Positions 33,701 to 40,129 of a stretch of 64,000 nt of DNA are shown here, piece after piece (within the stretch, counting starts at the first letter, position 1; the number at the start of each line of letters is the position of its first letter). A program made the position numbers and the translations under genes. The notes below the pieces were generated by a model that was not told the origin of the DNA, ran no database searches, and worked only from the letters and a program-made list of their open reading frames with translations. The stretch covers positions 85,653,534-85,717,533 of the forward strand of contig CM042157.1 of NCBI GenBank assembly GCA_023376005.1. Reading direction: 5' to 3'. The stretch comes from Doryteuthis pealeii (taxonomy: Eukaryota > Mollusca > Cephalopoda > Myopsida > Loliginidae).

Positions 33701-34876
33701 AACTAAATAGGAAAATTTCTAATTTAATATAATATTTTATTAAATTAAAACTTAAATACTTGCACACAGAGGGTGCATATATTTGCTAGTATTATTAATG
33801 TTTTATTTTATTTTAAAGAATAAATTTCACTTTTGTTTATAATCGTTTGTTTGCTCAGTTATTGGATATCAGGCGTTCCTAATGTTGGTTGATTGGTACG
33901 GCATGTCAACACTTGTTGGGTTATCTTATGCCGAAAATGTTTTGTTTCATTCATTCTTACTGGGTACTCCAATTCTCTTTTTTAGCTCATTTTAAAACAT
34001 TTTTTTTCTATTCAACCCATAGATGGGACCCTAACAGGTACTACCACTCCGGGTCAGAGTGGACCTGGGAGTAATGGTGATGAAGTTGTACTACACATTC
34101 CCCAGAGTTTTCAGAATTGGAACTCCTTCATCAGATAGTTTAATGTCATGGCCAGCACCCTCAGCCATCACCTTCTAGCACATGATAAAAAAAAAGGTTT
34201 GGGTTTGCCATAAGGGCAATAGGGTTGGGATAAGCATATAGGTACTTGGGCTTGACATGACCAGCTGATTGATCAGAGGAGGACTGACTACATGTCTAGC
34301 CTAGATAAAGGTCTAAGTGGGTGTTGCAGGTCATGGACTGCTCATCCACCAAGACTCCATCCTTAAGCATCACAGGTTGCCACCCACAGCCAACAGGTGG
34401 CCCAATTGGGGGAATCTTACCCCTCTGCAGAGGTGCAGTCTAACGCCCCAGCCAACAGAACCCCTGCCGAGTCATTTTATGCTGAAAAGCATTTAAAAAA
34501 AATATTTATTCTTGATGGGTACTCAATTTTTTTAACAGTTTTAAAAAACAAACTCATTTTGTACTATTTAACCTATAGATAGGATCCTAACAGGTACTAC
34601 CACTACAGGTCAGAGTGGACATGGGAGTAATGGTGATGGAGCTGATTATGAAAAGTAAATTTTGTATTCAAGTTCTTTTTTGTTTTCTCTTTACAGAAAA
34701 CAAAAAGTGGAGAGAAGGTTTTACGGAAGTTCACAAGTGCCCCCAGTCTTCAACAAGCCCAACCCCATCACACTAAACTGGAACATTTGCCAGGATCACC
34801 TGTTCATGATGAAGAGTTAAATCCCAATAAACCTTTGCCTCCAATGCCACCTCAAGCCAAAAAATATATCAAATGA
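9995..34876 (+). CDS. FAM184A: FAM184-family coiled-coil protein, 3' part of gene (8 exons)
   Basis: Exons 9995-10148, 18475-18602, 22914-23098, 24318-24464, 27902-28019, 29986-30090, 31529-31615 and 34697-34876 join in one frame (1104 bases, 367 codons plus stop). Every internal boundary is AG/GT and the phases match (1, 0, 2, 2, 0, 0, 0). The first five exons encode Glu/Lys/Gln-rich heptad-type coiled coil. Exon six carries FFQMELINRETNFNKIF and VGVINPL, and the last exon has a FTSAPSL stretch and PGSPVHDEELNPNKPLPP; from memory these match the C-terminal region of animal FAM184A. The family's biochemical role is poorly known (secreted or cytosolic coiled-coil protein), so I give no function. 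The start codon and 5' exons lie upstream of the window or are lost near the N gap. FAM184A versus FAM184B cannot be decided for an invertebrate. Introns range from about 1.2 to 8.3 kb and are mostly mobile DNA. Confidence 0.85.
10188..11040 (-). mobile_element. Old R1 copy split by a TIR element
   Basis: Left part 10188-10284 has GGCATGTCAATG...TTATTTTATGCC. Right part 10783-11040 resumes TTTCAAACTCAA and the CCCTAACAGG and GATAAGGG blocks. The insertion between them is annotated separately. Confidence 0.75.
10285..10782. mobile_element. Non-autonomous TIR transposon (8-bp TSD, hAT-like size)
   Basis: Terminal inverted repeats of about 80 bp: 10285-10362 starts GGTAATTTATGAGGAAG, and 10703-10782 is its imperfect reverse complement. 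The flanks 10277-10284 and 10783-10790 are both AATATTTA, an exact 8-bp target-site duplication, as made by hAT and some other DNA transposons. No transposase is encoded in the 498 bp. It interrupts an R1 copy, so it is younger than that copy. Confidence 0.82.
11195..11255 (-). mobile_element. R1 hairpin-end fragment
   Basis: TTTTAATGGTATGTCAATCC...TATTTTATACCCAGAG resembles the diverged R1 end found at 20998-21050. Confidence 0.5.
11395..11468 (-). mobile_element. R3 SINE fragment
   Basis: GGCCTAAAGTCTGTATCAGCC...GGGCTAGACCAAGGAG matches the tail half of the SINE at 50203-50457. Confidence 0.7.
11469..12053 (-). mobile_element. R1 copy, near full length
   Basis: From TTTGGTTTGGTTTG through GGCATATCAACC to CCCCAGTCGACAGG. 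Its sense strand has an 82-codon open frame (11753-12001) also seen in other copies; I treat it as chance. Confidence 0.88.
12095..12530 (-). mobile_element. R1 copy, diverged and internally rearranged
   Basis: ATAGATGGGACCCTAACAGG through TTACCCCCTCTGCAGAGG is recognisable, but the middle has a deletion near 12190 and the hairpin end is missing. Confidence 0.7.
12540..13254. other. Intronic AT-rich stretch, nothing recognised
   Basis: No exon, repeat match or RNA gene seen. Confidence 0.6.
13279..13880 (-). mobile_element. R1 copy, full length with 24-bp TSD
   Basis: The flanks 13255-13278 and 13881-13904 are identical over 24 bases (AAGCTTTGAAAA...TTTTGG). The element is about 602 bp and starts with the TTTGGTTA/GTTTTACGGC run. 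Confidence 0.93.
13905..14480. other. Intronic stretch, nothing recognised
   Basis: No exon or clear repeat; A-rich with small homopolymers. Confidence 0.55.
14515..14775 (+). mobile_element. R5 SINE-like repeat
   Basis: Begins AATCAACACATTCTTCG and ends with GCGAGTTCGATCCCGGCAGG and a CAAGACAATGTCTTGCTC tail. GAGTTCGATCC is a good tRNA-type B box. It matches the minus-strand copy at 21762-22075, which carries an extra internal segment. Confidence 0.65.
15195..15440 (-). mobile_element. R1 internal fragment, diverged
   Basis: TTCTATTTAACACATACCC through CCATAAGGGTTGGG and TGCTTGACATGACCAGC, with deletions. Confidence 0.7.
15441..16060. other. Intronic AT-rich stretch with a Penelope-like tail fragment
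   Basis: 15820-15900 has ACGTTGTACAAATAACAATG and AAGATGGGGACAATAGTC, matching 6327-6380. The rest shows nothing recognisable. Confidence 0.45.
16061..16920. other. GC-rich island with two TTCG-loop hairpins
   Basis: In an AT-rich intron this block is GC-rich and highly self-complementary. 16819-16848 forms a 13-bp stem (CCCACCCATGAGC with GCTTGTGGGTGGG) capped by TTCG. 16254-16280 forms another (GGTCCA...GAGC-TTCG-GCT...TGGACC) sharing the GAGCTTCGGCT core. No conserved reading frame is evident. It may be an unrecognised retroelement leader or a structured RNA. Confidence 0.4.
17022..17187 (+). mobile_element. R2 tRNA-derived SINE, 5' part
   Basis: A-box-like TGTAGTGTAATAGTTAGCG and B-box GAGTTCAAATCCTGG, then the GCGCTAATACTCTTGGG and CCAGCTATGGGTAAATAG body. 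The second part continues at 17614 after an insertion. Confidence 0.75.
17188..17613. mobile_element. Possible solo LTR inserted in the R2 SINE
   Basis: The 426-bp segment starts TGTTGTATACCC and ends ATTATGTAACA, so it has TG...CA ends, and it splits an R2 SINE. I could not find a convincing target-site duplication, so the exact limits and the class are uncertain. Confidence 0.35.
17614..17755 (+). mobile_element. R2 tRNA-derived SINE, 3' part
   Basis: TTTAACCATGACAGGTAACC, GGAGAAGGAAAACTC, CAAACCTGTTAAAG and CATGTGGAAGGGGTTG match the second half of the SINE at 54656-54945. Confidence 0.72.
17960..18415. repeat. Interspersed repeat shared with 28860-29820
   Basis: TATCATCTTGCAACACCC through ACATATTGAAGTATTT and CTTGAGTAAACAT to the TATATCC end match the second copy in order. 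That copy is split by R1. A reverse-complement fragment is at 51690-51805. Class unknown. Confidence 0.65.
18475..18602 (+). CDS. FAM184A: FAM184-like exon B
   Basis: The acceptor is AATTTCAG and the donor GTCAGT at 18603. With the carried-over G it reads ELLLEQLKQKHRHELCQQ, then VEIQVKEMAG, ending AEISKKK. Length is 128 bases, ending in phase 0. A full R1 retroposon inserted 23 bases beyond the exon without touching the donor. Confidence 0.85.
18626..19223 (-). mobile_element. R1 copy, full length with 12-bp TSD
   Basis: ATGGATTATTTA occurs at 18614-18625 and 19224-19235. The insertion point is just downstream of FAM184 exon B. Confidence 0.93.
19373..19440 (-). mobile_element. R3 SINE fragment
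   Basis: CGCCCTAAAGTCAGTATC...GGGAGTCTATCTC matches the tail of the SINE copy at 19575-19832. Confidence 0.65.
19480..19566 (+). mobile_element. R4 Helitron 3'-end fragment
   Basis: AAAACTTAAATTCTTATGCA, a short hairpin (TGCACAGAGGGCGCA) and TATTCTTGCTAG followed by T match the ends at 33789 and 59105. Confidence 0.7.
19575..19832 (-). mobile_element. R3 tRNA-derived SINE
   Basis: On the minus strand it starts GGGCCGGATTAGCTCAGTC (A box) and has GGTTCCTAATTCGATACC (B box), then ends ACTTTAGGGCGCCCCGAC. The tRNA-like head is about 75 bases and the body about 180. Confidence 0.8.
20268..20957 (-). mobile_element. R1 copy, long subfamily variant
   Basis: Starts GCATGTCAACCCACTAGGG...TATTTTATGCC, has an extra ~180-base segment (GTAGGTTGTGAGGGATC...) also found at 28095-28265, then standard R1 from CTATTTAACC to CCGACAGGGC. 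Confidence 0.8.
21762..22075 (-). mobile_element. R5 SINE-like repeat
   Basis: On the minus strand the end reads GCGGGTTCAATCCCGGCAGG followed by CAAGACAATGTTTTGCTC, as in 14515-14775. It is immediately followed by a (TA)n run. Confidence 0.65.
22914..23098 (+). CDS. FAM184A: FAM184-like exon C
   Basis: The acceptor is GTTTAG and the donor GTTAGT at 23099. It encodes EKDHLDETEKLKEEIEK, then a leucine-heptad helix (LEKLQQTIDQLVAELDG) and DVKMEHQQQLE. Length is 185 bases, ending in phase 2. A run of ten A in codons GGA-AAA-AAA-AAA-GAT keeps frame here but is altered in the noisy copy at 1661-1843. Confidence 0.88.
23575..23775 (-). mobile_element. R1-related fragment
   Basis: GGTTTTACGGCATGTCAACC...TTATTTTATGCC plus TAACCCATAGATGGG and TATCAGGTACTACC, then truncated. 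Confidence 0.75.
24318..24464 (+). CDS. FAM184A: FAM184-like exon D
   Basis: The acceptor is TTTTACAG and the donor a strong GTAAGT at 24465. It encodes QLEETLMVSVQKEKENIQED, then VQEMQQLVSEFSRAQQLL and KNKISVLNME, a continuous amphipathic coiled coil. Length is 147 bases, ending in phase 2. A frame-broken second copy lies at 3503-3654. Confidence 0.9.
24690..24965 (-). mobile_element. Old R1-related copy
   Basis: TTTTATGGCATGTCAACTC, ATGGGATCCTAACAGG and CCCTCTCCAGTGGAG are diverged R1 blocks; it lacks the central region of R1. Confidence 0.7.
25343..25705 (-). mobile_element. R1 copy, 5'-truncated
   Basis: GGTTTTATGGCATGTCAAAC through CCATATGATAAAAAGGGG, then interrupted by the next copy. 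Confidence 0.82.
25706..26115 (-). mobile_element. R1 copy, diverged subfamily
   Basis: GTTACACCATATCAACCC...TTTTATGCCAAAG, TGGGACCCTAACAGG and GTCTAGCCTAAGTAAGG; lacks the final ~180 bases. Confidence 0.78.
26128..26407 (-). mobile_element. R1 copy, 5'-truncated, with short flanking repeat
   Basis: (TTTGG)n/GTTTTACGGC start and stop after CATTCCCAGGACAT. GTCCAATTTTG(T/G) occurs just before the copy (26122) and just after it (26403), a probable TSD of about 11 bases. Confidence 0.82.
27057..27617 (-). mobile_element. R1 copy, nearly full length
   Basis: TTTTACGGCTTATCAACC through CCCCACCGACAGGGCGG with a short deletion near 27225. Confidence 0.85.
27902..28019 (+). CDS. FAM184A: FAM184-like exon E
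   Basis: The acceptor is ATTTTAG and the donor GTATAA at 28020. It encodes ELLQSEERYKNRESRTEDLE and EIHRLRNGITDRELQMKKFQ. The pattern of a 'RxRDxxRDLxxKK'-like hinge before the conserved C-terminal block is typical of the family as I remember it. Length is 118 bases, ending in phase 0. Confidence 0.88.
28090..28270 (-). mobile_element. R1 long-variant hairpin end
   Basis: Matches 20268-20440 (GCATGTCAACCCATCC, GTAGGTTGTGAGGGATGG, AAGTGGATTAGGAATC). It is followed directly by a standard R1 copy. Confidence 0.7.
28278..28612 (-). mobile_element. R1 copy with internal deletions
   Basis: GTTTTATGGCATATCAACC, ACCACTTCAGGTCAGAG, GCTTGACATGACCAGCC and CGCCTGTCTAACC are present; about 100 bases between the CCACATT and TTTAACATC blocks are missing. 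Confidence 0.8.
28860..29820. repeat. Second copy of the 17960-18415 repeat, split by R1
   Basis: Left part 28860-28982 (ATCTTGCAACACCC...) and right part 29556-29820 (...GTATATCCAC) together match 17960-18415, with R1 sequence 28983-29555 between them. Confidence 0.65.
28983..29555 (-). mobile_element. Two partial R1 copies in tandem
   Basis: 28983-29228 starts GGTTTTACGGCATATCAACC and reaches AGATAGAGTTTG. Sequence then re-enters R1 at CAGTGGGTTATTTAATGTCG (29232) and runs to TCATATAGGTGC. The restart inside the hairpin suggests recombination between copies. Confidence 0.75.
29986..30090 (+). CDS. FAM184A: FAM184-like exon F, conserved C-terminal block
   Basis: The acceptor is TAAACAG and the donor GTTTGT at 30091. 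It encodes DEKRFFQMELINRETNFNKI, FGSTPQVGVINPLNK. This is the most conserved and diagnostic exon of the gene. Length is 105 bases, phase 0 on both sides. Confidence 0.92.
30113..30412 (-). mobile_element. R1 copy, 5'-truncated
   Basis: CGTTTTGTTTTACGGCATATC through CTAGCACCCATATGA, starting 22 bases after FAM184 exon F; it ends where LTR-element pol sequence begins. Confidence 0.85.
30413..30810 (+). mobile_element. LTR-retrotransposon reverse-transcriptase fragment
   Basis: A + strand frame encodes the start of an LTR-element reverse transcriptase: KVRPVLDFCKLNKHV is the conserved 'RPVxDxRxLN' block. About 40 codons later, in a shifted frame, comes AAIVDFKSAY, the next catalytic-domain block. 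At least one frameshift and later stops make it dead. Clade not assigned. Confidence 0.75.
30832..31447 (-). mobile_element. R1 copy split by an LTR
   Basis: 30832-30880 carries the hairpin (TTTACGGCATATCAACC...GTTAATG) and about 31345-31447 resumes CCAACAAAGTTTTAAAATAA to ACCCTAACAGG, where it is truncated. Confidence 0.78.
30881..31344 (+). mobile_element. Solo LTR nested in R1
   Basis: Starts TTGGATATTGTACAAACGGA and AATTTCCGGTTGAA, the same start as the minus-strand LTR at 61014-61619. It contains AATTAAATAAAGAG (polyadenylation-type signal) near 31200 and an (AGT)n run at 31138-31160. The 3' limit is approximate. Confidence 0.65.
31529..31615 (+). CDS. FAM184A: FAM184-like exon G
   Basis: The acceptor is TTTGTAG and the donor GTGAGT at 31616. 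It encodes a Ser/Thr/Pro/Val-rich linker (NSSAVVGTATPVQTKSK, then TAWSVPCVPETQ) with no coiled coil. Length is 87 bases, phase 0 on both sides, so it could be skipped without a frameshift. Confidence 0.78.
31979..33104 (+). mobile_element. R4 Helitron copy (i), split by R1
   Basis: Starts A|TCTTATTATAATTGTGATTG with TCTGTAACCAAAACTAT, continues after the R1 insertion with TTTGCATACTGG, and decays near AGGAGGGTGCACTTC. The 3' end is degenerate. Confidence 0.6.
32202..32798 (-). mobile_element. R1 copy, full length with 22-bp TSD
   Basis: Flanks 32180-32201 and 32799-32820 are identical (TATATATATCAAGG...AAATG). It inserted into an R4 Helitron. Confidence 0.93.
33272..33789 (+). mobile_element. 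R4 Helitron copy (ii)
   Basis: TAATGGAGATTGTGTGTTTG with TCTGTCTGTAACCGAAAC at the start; the end has a TGCAC...GTGCA hairpin (TTGCACACAGAGGGTGCA) and TATATTTGCTAG followed by T. A 3' hairpin 8-12 bases before CTRR is the Helitron signature. Confidence 0.8.
33884..34460 (-). mobile_element. R1 copy, GGCATGTCAACA subfamily
   Basis: GGTACGGCATGTCAACACTTG...TTATCTTATGCC through ACGCCCCAGCCAACAG, full length but diverged. Confidence 0.82.
34461..34650 (-). mobile_element. R1 fragment following the previous copy
   Basis: Starts inside the hairpin (GAGTCATTTTATGCTG) and runs to GGGAGTAATGGTGATGGAG. Confidence 0.7.
34697..34876 (+). CDS. FAM184A: FAM184-like terminal exon H with stop codon
   Basis: The acceptor is CTTTACAG. 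It encodes KTKSGEKVLRKFTSAPSL, a Gln/His-rich stretch, and a proline-rich tail LPGSPVHDEELNPNKPLPPM ending AKKYIK with TGA at 34874-34876. The SPVHD and KPLPP motifs are the clearest match to the FAM184A C-terminus. Confidence 0.9.
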   Translation, partial: KTKSGEKVLRKFTSAPSLQQAQPHHTKLEHLPGSPVHDEELNPNKPLPPMPPQAKKYIK

Positions 34877-35310
34877 GGAGGAACAACTTATGTACTCTAT
34901 ATATAAAAAAGAAATAAAATTGGACCCTTGCTAGGATGCAAAAGACTTTGGGTAAGATTTTTTTTCCAGGGCAACACAGGAATCAAGGGAGATTTCATTG
35001 TTAAAAAGAAATTGCCATTTTTTTTTTTTTTTGAGAAAGGGATCAATAAATTCAAAGATTTGGAATTCTATAAAAAAAAAAATAAAAAAATCATCTAAGA
35101 AGAATAAACTTTTTTTTAAAAGAAATCTATTTGTCTTGTTGTTCATTATTTGATGGTTAAGCAACCAAGTTAAAGGACACTTGTTACATGGGTTCATTGT
35201 TTTTTTGTTTTGTTTTTTTATATCTATCATTTGTTTAACTATAATTGACTTGTGTTTTAATTGGTAAGAAAACTTATGTTTATGCAACTTTTCTTATGAT
35301 CTATAAGATT
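34877..35310 (+). other. 3' untranslated region of FAM184-like gene (approximate)
   Basis: AT-rich, unique sequence follows the stop codon. An AATAAA hexamer at 34913-34918 is only 37 bases from the stop; further hexamers at about 35045 and 35103 could be used instead. The end is uncertain; an R1 copy starts near 35322 and bounds the possible UTR. Confidence 0.55.
34913..34918 (+). promoter_or_regulatory. Candidate polyadenylation signal AATAAA
   Basis: Canonical hexamer 37 bases after the FAM184-like stop codon. A GT/T-rich stretch comes only later (35000-35230), so a downstream hexamer may be preferred. Confidence 0.45.
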
Positions 35311-35321
35311 AACATTCCATA

Positions 35322-35907
35322 TTGTTTGTTTGTTTGCTTGCTTTGTGGCATATCAACCTCAGTGGGTCATTTAATGCCGATAAAGTTTTGAAATAAATCA
35401 ATTCTTAATGGATAATACAAATTTTTTTTATAAATACATTGTTCTATTTAACCCATAGATGGGACCCTAACAGGTACTACCACTCCGGGCCAGAGTGGAC
35501 CAGGGAGCAATGGTGATGAAGGGGTGCTCCACATTCCCCAAACCTCCAAAACTGGAACCTCACCATCAGATAGAGTTTAACGTCATTTCCAGGACATGTA
35601 GCACCCATATGATAAAAAGAGGTTGGGGCTTGCCATAAGGGCAATAGAGTTGGGAAAATCATATAGGTGCTAGGGCTTGAGGTATCCAGCCGATTGATCG
35701 GAGGGGGCCTCTCTGACTGCCCGTCTAGCCTAAGTAAGGGTCTAAGTGGAGTGTTGTAGGTCATAGACAGCTCATCCACCAAGACTCCGTCCTTAAGCAT
35801 CACGGGTTGCCACCCACGGCCAACAGGTGACCTCATTTGGGGGAGTCTTACCCCTCTGCAGAGGTGCAGTCGGTGCATTCTAATGCCCCAGCTGACAGGG
35901 CGGAATG
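35322..35907 (-). mobile_element. R1 copy, nearly full length, first one after the gene
   Basis: (TTTG)n and GTGGCATATCAACC through CCCAGCTGACAGGGCGG. A 183-codon frame runs through its sense strand into the flank; I consider it accidental. Confidence 0.87.
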
Positions 35908-36750
35908 GGGGAAAGGGACTGTGATGGAAGTGGTGAGCCCCCAAAAGGTGTGTGTAGATCGAGTGCCTCGCCATGTAAGTTCCCTCAGATGGTGAGCAAT
36001 TCCGAAGACATTGAGGCCGCAGCGTCAAGAGATGATGAATTGTTTGTGCCGTTGATGCCGATAGCTCTGATGATGGCCTTAATTGTTTGAGAAACAGTGA
36101 TGGCAGTGATGATCAACAGGTCTCGGTTGGATCACCTCTAGAAGCGACCGAACCCGCTATGCCACGTCTCCAAAGAAGCCTCCCAAAAACTAACACCTTT
36201 GGGTCCAAAAGTAGCTTATCTTCCTTCGCAGCTATTTTAAACCCCCACAACATCTCCTCCAAAAAGTTTCAACCACCACTACTTCTTCACCGAGAAAAGT
36301 TGGTCCTACAACCCTGGGGGTAGCAGCATCAACTACTTCTAAGCGACAGTGGCGTCCCTCTATGGGGATCTCCGAGGATGAGCTGCCAACTAATAAAAAG
36401 AAAACGGCTTATGGGGGTGGCAAAAACATCTGCAATGTTGATGGGGACATCCTGCAGAAATATTAAAATCTTCCGGCAAAAACTGTAAAGGGCTTGGGGG
36501 CCCTCCTCAAGTTTAAAGAAATAAATAGCAAGAACGTGGAGGACCCCAAACAATTCCTAGGTACCTAGGTGACAACGTCATTCAAACGGATCGAAAGGCT
36601 TCAAGCATTTTGAGTATGCCAGAACAAGCAGCGGAGACTTAGGCCCATCTTATTACCTGAGGGGGGAGGGACTAAAATTCGAGCCAGGGAGGGTCCCCTG
36701 AATATATGCACTCTTCTCTTTATAGGGCTCTGAAACTAACATACCCGCGA
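35908..36750 (+). mobile_element. Possible LINE ORF1-like region, degenerate
   Basis: A stretch of compositionally coding-like sequence with short frames (Ser/Pro-rich, SSASPCKFPQMVSNSEDIEA; then ATEPAMPRLQRSLPKTN) lies upstream of a LINE endonuclease fragment and is broken by many stops. I infer an ORF1-like region from position alone. Confidence 0.4.
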
Positions 36751-36759
36751 GACATCTGG

Positions 36760-37371
36760 TTTGGTTTGGTTTGGTTTGTTTTCTTTTATGGTATATCAAC
36801 CTCAGTGGGTCATTTAATGCCGACAAAGTTGTGAAATAAATTCATTCTTAATGCATAATACAATTTTGTTTATAAGCTCATGTTTTTCTATTTAACCCAT
36901 AGATGGGACCCTAATAGGTACTACCACTCTGGGTCAGAGTGGACCAGGGAGCAATGGTGATGAAGGGGTGCTCCACATTCCCCAAACCTCCAAAACTAGA
37001 ACCTCACCATCAGATAGAGTTTAACGTCATTTCCACGACATGTAGACCCTCAGTCAACGCATTCTAGCACCCATATGATAAAAAACGGTTGGGGCTTGCC
37101 ATAAGGGCAATAGGGTTGGGAAAATCATATAGGTGCTAGGGCTTGATGTGACCAGCCGATTGATCGGAGGGGACCTCTCCGACCGCCCGTCTAGCCCAAG
37201 AATAGACTAAAGTGGAATATTGCAAGTCATGGACTGCTCATCCACCTGGGTTCTATCCTTAAGCATCACGGCTTGCCACCCACGGCCAACAGGTAGTCCC
37301 ATTTGGGGGAATCTTACCCCTCTGCAGAGGAGCAGTAGGTGCATTCTAACGCCCAGCCGACAGGGCGGCGT
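36760..37371 (-). mobile_element. R1 copy, full length with 9-bp TSD, inside a LINE
   Basis: GACATCTGG flanks it at 36751-36759 and 37372-37380. It interrupts the LINE sequence on either side. Confidence 0.92.
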
Positions 37372-37380
37372 GACATCTGG

Positions 37381-37700
37381 GGGTCTCGCTCTCGATGAGG
37401 TAATCTCCAAGGAATTAGGATTTGGGACGATGAGCCAGATCGTTGGTGTACTCTCTCCAGACCTGTTTGGTCAAAGGCCCCAACACCTGTATATTGTAAC
37501 CATGGATTTAAGGTTAGTCAGTGTGAATATTCGCGGTCATAAGTCGCATTCGAAAAGGAAACAGCTACTTTACCGTCTTGAGCGCCGCGAGGTGCATATA
37601 TGTTGTATTCAAGAGACTCACTTGAATTGCAACCTCCATGAGGATATTCTGTCAGAGGTTTACGAACCTTTTTCAGCATATTTTGATGGTCGTTTAAAAT
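37381..37700 (+). mobile_element. LINE endonuclease fragment, N-terminal part
   Basis: The + strand frame reads LRLVSVNIRGHKSHSKRKQL and then EVHICCIQETHLN. 'SVNIRG' and 'QETHL' are the first two conserved blocks of the apurinic-type endonuclease of non-LTR retrotransposons. Stops after YFDGRLK. Confidence 0.8.
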
Positions 37701-38330
37701 AGTATAGGGGGGAGCAGACCTCATAAAAATATTTCCCCCAATATATTTTAGAAAAAAACTATATCAGACACATATTCATCCAAAGGTAAGTAATTATGGA
37801 TACTTTCGTGAAAATTGGACCAATAATTTATTTTTCATAGAATTATAAAAAAAAATCTTAGTTATAATTTGTTTTTGGCTACGTTAAATTTAAATTGATT
37901 TAACGGTGCAAAAATGTAAGCATTGTTTTTCGTTTATAATTTTCACTATTTTTGTAAGCCGAAACATTTAAAAAAAAATCATTTGGAGTTTGTTTAATGC
38001 TTCTTTCGAGTGAATAAAAAAAAATCAAGATAATATTAACCTTTATGCAAGTTTTATTATGTTAGATATAGTGGGGGGTAAAGTTCACGGGAAAAATTGG
38101 TGGTACCCACTAAAAACTTCAAAATAGACAACATTTACGCTTAAGAAAAGAAGTATGATATTCAGAAGTCTATAGGCATTCATTTGGTCGCTTTCCCCCC
38201 CCCCCCACCATCAAAATGACAAATTAAAAGTCATCTTTTACGCCTTGGGAAACCTACCTAGTTCTCGAGGTGTCCCTTGGCCGATGCGCAGAGATCTGCA
38301 TGCGTCATGATCTCTTGTTTATTTTCAGAT
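37701..38330. other. AT-rich insert between LINE endonuclease fragments
   Basis: 630 bases unlike the coding flanks, with no frame and no family match I recognise; it contains a poly-C run at 38196-38208. Confidence 0.4.
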
Positions 38331-38610
38331 TTGCTGAGAAGGAAGGGCGTTTCGTCTCCTTAGGGTTTATGGGCCCAATACCACGAGTGAGCTACCCGAC
38401 GTTTTTTTCGACGCATCGAGCCCTACGTGACGTCGTCTAGACGGGTAGTTTTAGCGGGTGATTGGAACGCCGTCCTTTGTCCAAGTCCATTCTACCCGAT
38501 TTGGATGCTCTTCACGGAGTCTGTCAACGAGATCAAATCTCTCAAGGAATTTCCGGAAGTATTTTGCATCCAAATTGTTAGTAAGCTTACTACTTTCCAC
38601 TGTCTATCCT
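38331..38610 (+). mobile_element. LINE endonuclease fragment, middle part
   Basis: EGRFVSLGFMGP and, after a frameshift, RRVVLAGDWNAVL, which corresponds to the endonuclease 'GDFN' block, followed by an ESVNEIKSLKEF stretch. It continues the fragment at 37381-37700. Confidence 0.75.
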
Positions 38611-38625
38611 AGGATCAATTTTAAT

Positions 38626-38992
38626 TTAGTTTGGTTTTGTTTTGTTTTGTTTTGTGGCATATCAACCTCAGTGGGTCATTTAATGCCGATAAAGTTTTTA
38701 AATAAATCAATTCTTAATGGATAATACAATTTTTAAAAATACATTTTTCTATTTAAGCCATAGATGGGACCCTAACAGGTACTACAAACATCCAAAACTG
38801 GAACCTCACCATCAGATAGAGTTTAACGTCATTCCCAGAACATGTAGACCCTCAGTCAGAGGCTTTTAGCACCGATATGATAAAAAGGGCTTGGGGCTTG
38901 CCATAAGGGCAATAGGGTTGGGAAAATCATATAGGTGCTAGGGCTTGACGTGACCAGCCGATTGATTGGAGGGGGCCTCTCCGACCGCCCGT
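38626..38992 (-). mobile_element. R1 copy, 5'-truncated with 9-bp TSD
   Basis: AATTTTAAT at 38617-38625 and 38993-39001. It stops at the GACCGCCCGT block, so about 230 bases of the 5' end are missing, and it has an internal deletion near 38785. Confidence 0.9.
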
Positions 38993-39001
38993 AATTTTAA
39001 T

Positions 39002-39196
39002 CTAATAAAAAATAAATTTTTTTAATTCCCTTCCAGGCATTTTTTGACCGGTGAACTAGTTTTTCTGTCATATTATTATGTGAGGGGGGGGGGGCATACT
39101 AATAATCATTTATTTTTATCAAATTTTATTTTTTAATTTTTTTAATGGGGGCTTTATTTTCGTTTTAATCCCCCTCCCTCACGAATATGTAAATAT
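39002..39196. other. AT-rich intergenic stretch with a G12-type run
   Basis: Nothing recognised besides a homopolymer G run near 39083. Confidence 0.5.
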
Positions 39197-39267
39197 GGGT
39201 TTAGGTGTAGGTTGTCATAAAAGTGACTGGTAAGTTTTGGTGATTGTTGTAAGAATCGATTTTTGGT

Positions 39268-39856
39268 TTGGTTTGGTTTGTTTTATGGCATACCAACCTC
39301 AGTGGGTCATTTAATGCCGATAAAGTTTTGAAATAAATCAATTCTTAATGGATAATACAATTTTTTTATAAATACATTTTTCTATTTAACCCATAGATGG
39401 GACCCTAACAGGTACCACCACTTCGGGTCAGAGTGGACCAGGGAGCAATGGTGATGAAGGGGTGCTCCACATTCCCCAAACCTCCAAAACTGGAACCTCA
39501 CCATCAGATAGAGTTTAACGTCATTCCCAGGACATGTAGACCCGCAGTCACCGTCTTCTAGCACCCAATTGATAAAGAGGGGTTGGGGCTTGCCATAAGG
39601 GCAATAGGGTTGGGAAAATCATATAGATGCTAGGGCTTGATATGGCCAGCCGATTGATCGGGGTCTCTCCGACCGACCGTTTAGCATAAGTAAAGACCAA
39701 AGTGGAGTATTGCAAGTCATGGACTCCCCAGCCAACCGAGTTCTATCCTTAAGCATCACGGGTCGCCACCCACGGCCAACAGATGGCCCCATTGGGGGAG
39801 ACTTACCCCTCTGCAGAGGTGCAGTCAGTGCATTCTAACGCCCCAGCCGACAGGGC
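39268..39856 (-). mobile_element. R1 copy, full length with ~70-bp flanking duplication
   Basis: 39197-39267 and 39857-39926 are near-identical over about 70 bases (GGGTTTAGGTGTAGG ... AATCGATTTTTGGT), with one short indel. The element sits exactly between them. Confidence 0.92.
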
Positions 39857-40129
39857 GGGTTTAGGTGTAGGTTGTCATAAAGAGACTGGTAAGTTTTGGT
39901 GATTGTTGTAAGAATCGATTTTTGGTGAATGGAAAATTATAGTATGAATTTGGTCATGAATGGGAATAGTTATGTTAAAAATTAAGAATAGAGACGACCA
40001 GCACCCCCCCCCCTATTTGCGGCCACGTGCTAAATTTATATAAATATTTTATACAATAAATATTCATATGCAGAAATAATGCAAGAAACAACTCTTCATA
40101 CAACGACATGTTCATTAACGAGAGTTTGT

